Below, piece by piece: positions 3,837 to 5,477 of a stretch of 5,477 nucleotides of DNA. This stretch comes from Chloroflexia bacterium (GTDB lineage Bacteria > Chloroflexota > Chloroflexia > Thermobaculales > Thermobaculaceae), in assembly GCA_013695265.1 (NCBI GenBank), contig JACDAU010000052.1:1-5477 (forward strand), in the 5' to 3' direction. The translations under genes and the position numbers were made by a program. Below the pieces are notes generated by a model. It did not search any database, was not told the DNA's origin, and saw nothing but the letters and a program-made list of their open reading frames with translations. The number at the start of each line of letters is the position of its first letter. Within the stretch, counting starts at the first letter, position 1.

Positions 3837-5477
3837 CGCTGGCCACTGCCCGAAAGCCGCACCTTCGCTACCACCGGCCGATGATCCGAAGTGGCCACCT
3901 CGACGATGCGCACCTCCAGCGGCTCCCACTCCCTGGTCGCAAGGATATAATCAATGCGCCGATAGTCCACGGAGGTGTGTGCGCCCGAACCGAAGGTGCG
4001 GCCGAGATCGACGAACCCTGCGCCGGATAGTAAGTGCAGTTCCGGGGAATCGGGGTCGGCGTTCAAGTCGCCCATAATCAGCGCCGGGCGCCGCCCGCCC
4101 ACAAGCGCGAGCATCTCGCGCGCTTGCGCGAGCCGTACCGCGCCGGCGTCCTGCGGTGCTGCCAGGTGCGTCGTCAGCACCCACGCGGCTCCCGATCGCG
4201 TCTGGAGTTGGACCATCAGCGCGCTCCGTTGGAGATTGCGGTTCACACCAAAGCGCCGCCGCTCGGTGTGTTCGATGGGGAGACGGGTGAGCAGGGCGTT
4301 TCCCCACAACCCATCATCGGTTGCAGCGCCGAAGACGACCTGCATCCCAAGCCTGCGCCGGAGCCAGAGCACCTCGTCCGTGCCCGTTCTGCCCAGCCAG
4401 CCGCGACTCACCTCCTGCAGCACGACCACATCCGGCGCCTGCTCCTCGATGGTCCGGGCCGTCCGCTCCAGATTCCAGATGCCATCGCGCGCAAAGCCCG
4501 CCCGAATGTTGAACGTCATAACCGTGAGATCGGGGCCAGCAGGAGCGACGGGTGGCGGCGCGCTCTCCACAGCCGCCTGACCAGCACAGACGGCAAAAAG
4601 AAGCAGGGCGAGTATCGCAACAACTGGAGTTCTGTATCCCGGGCGAGGAGACTCGCACGCCGATCCTCCGTCGGCAATCAGCACACCAGCGGTGAGCAGC
4701 ACCCCACACCCGGCAAGTACCGCTCCAGAGCCGCTCCACGCGTAGTACGCCGTCAGGAGCGCGAGCGTCAGAACGAGTCCGGCGGCGAGCCAGAGCGCGT
4801 CCCACCTGTGGGCGTTCGAAAGCGTGAGGCGTTCGGCCCGGAGGACGTGCGCGAGACCGAGCGGAATGGCGGCGGCGTCGACGATCATACCTGGCGTGGC
4901 GAAAGTGCCGCCGCGCCAACCGAGCACGAGACCTGTCCCTCCCAGCGCCGCTATCAGGAGCACGCGCGGAACTCGGCGCCGATCGGGCCAGGCGGTCGAT
5001 GTATCACCACCGGCAACGCCGAGGGCAACCCCAATGGCGAGCACGGCCGCAGCGGCCGGGAAGGGGAGGCCAAGCTTGACCTGGGCGAGTCCCAGGTTGC
5101 CCGACACCAGGTGGTACAACGCGAGACCGGGGCCAACGCCGAGCAGCACGGCGCCATTGGCCGTTGCCTGGACGGGACCAAGCCGAAGTCGGTGCGCCAA
5201 CACGGGCAAGGGGGCAACCAACAGAAGTGACAGCAGCAACGCCCCGGCACCCACGGCAGGTCGAGCGTACCGAACGCGATTCGGATCGCCAGGTCGAGTC
5301 CGAGTCCCGCCACGACACCGAGCGACGCGGCAGCCCGGTGGGCGCCGAGCCAGGCCGGGGCAAGCAGGCACCAGCTCCCAACGACCGCCACGCCGAGGGC
5401 CGCACGCGCCTCGGGTTGCTCCCAGACTTGCAGCACGAGGCGCGACCCAGCGAGTATCGCGATCAGCGGGGCAACCC
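3833..5477 (-). CDS. Polytopic membrane protein with C-terminal endonuclease/exonuclease/phosphatase domain (5' partial, apparent frameshift)
   Basis: The gene ends in TAA at 3833-3835 and starts beyond the right edge. Its last ~235 residues (3836 to about 4530) are an EEP (DNase I-like, metal-dependent phosphoesterase) domain with the full catalytic set: FNIR (Asn codon 4508-4510), VLQEV (Glu), TTHL (His), MGDLNADPDSPE (Asp codon 4067-4069), RRIDYILAT (Asp) and SDHRPV (Asp-His, His codon 3881-3883). Upstream lie about eleven hydrophobic helices. The frame holding the EEP domain becomes Arg-rich and unprotein-like above about 5250. There a different frame, open from about 5243 to the window edge, encodes clear helices (for example LGVAVVGSWCLLAPAWLGA). 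Adding one base at the C4 run 5242-5245 joins them as LDLPWVPGALLLSLLL. Substrate unknown; a membrane-linked phosphodiester, lipid or nucleic acid are all possible. The arrangement of many helices before an EEP domain recalls eukaryotic CWH43/PGAP2IP, but that is only an analogy. It is either a sequencing error or a broken gene. Confidence 0.8.
   Translation of the reverse strand, partial: GCPADRDTRWVAPRAASLGATRGACGPRRGGRWELVPACPGLARRPPGCRVARCRGGTRTRPGDPNRVRYARPAVGAGALLLSLLLVAPLPVLAHRLRLGPVQATANGAVLLGVGPGLALYHLVSGNLGLAQVKLGLPFPAAAAVLAIGVALGVAGGDTSTAWPDRRRVPRVLLIAALGGTGLVLGWRGGTFATPGMIVDAAAIPLGLAHVLRAERLTLSNAHRWDALWLAAGLVLTLALLTAYYAWSGSGAVLAGCGVLLTAGVLIADGGSACESPRPGYRTPVVAILALLLFAVCAGQAAVESAPPPVAPAGPDLTVMTFNIRAGFARDGIWNLERTARTIEEQAPDVVVLQEVSRGWLGRTGTDEVLWLRRRLGMQVVFGAATDDGLWGNALLTRLPIEHTERRRFGVNRNLQRSALMVQLQTRSGAAWVLTTHLAAPQDAGAVRLAQAREMLALVGGRRPALIMGDLNADPDSPELHLLSGAGFVDLGRTFGSGAHTSVDYRRIDYILATREWEPLEVRIVEVATSDHRPVVAKVRLSGSGQR
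5242..5245 (-). other. Apparent one-base deletion (frameshift site) in the EEP membrane gene
   Basis: The plus strand reads GCCCCGG; the gene strand reads CCGGGGCG. Reading five Gs instead of four converts TGG GTG CCG GGG into the in-frame continuation GCG TTG CTG CTG, merging two frames that each look coding on only one side. No slippery heptamer of the usual programmed kind is visible, so an assembly or sequencing error in a homopolymer, or a real mutation, is more likely than programmed frameshifting. The exact base could lie a few codons to either side. Confidence 0.7.

Noticed and set aside
4034..5230. A 398-residue open frame on the plus strand opposite the EEP gene
   Set aside because: It is rich in Arg, Gln, Glu and Gly, has no domain, and is antisense to a clearly coding EEP domain; long antisense frames are expected at this GC content.
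5236..5260. Programmed ribosomal frameshifting in the EEP gene
   Set aside because: No slippery heptamer or clear downstream stimulatory hairpin is visible, and a homopolymer length error explains the pattern more simply.

Overview
The window is a high-GC bacterial chromosome segment with three substantial genes and the edge of a mobile element. The long VanW protein with repeated YoaR-like modules, the YggT protein with a long charged N-terminal tail, and the membrane-anchored endonuclease/exonuclease/phosphatase (EEP) protein together suggest Chloroflexota, perhaps near Thermomicrobia/Sphaerobacter. That is inference from protein style; no marker gene is present and confidence is modest.

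Layout from left to right. Positions 1-56 (minus) hold the first 18 codons of a transposase that runs off the left edge. Its N-terminus looks like the DUF4277 start of IS1634-family transposases, and it has a strong ribosome binding site. Positions 57-175 are a gap that should contain the end of that insertion sequence. Positions 176-2839 (minus) encode an 887-residue membrane-anchored VanW-domain protein with four tandem peptidoglycan-binding-like modules. Positions 2840-3213 are a divergent intergenic region: a probable promoter for the VanW gene near 2873-2900, an excellent promoter (perfect -35 box, extended -10) for the next gene at 3135-3163, an operator-like palindrome beside it, and a GC-rich imperfect inverted repeat between the two. 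Positions 3214-3747 (plus) encode a 177-residue YggT-family membrane protein. Positions 3748-3832 are a short convergent intergenic gap. From 3833 to the right edge (minus) lies a polytopic membrane protein with a C-terminal EEP domain. Its 5' end is outside the window and its reading frame is interrupted by an apparent one-base deletion near 5242-5245.

All three main products are predicted to be membrane associated, and two (VanW and YggT) belong to families tied to the cell envelope. The genes are not arranged as one operon: VanW and YggT are divergent, and YggT and the EEP gene are convergent. I see no new defence, CRISPR, secretion or biosynthetic system. The most useful observations are the frameshift in the EEP gene, the hidden transposase start at the left edge, the regular 128-residue repeats in the VanW protein, and the palindrome at the yggT promoter.
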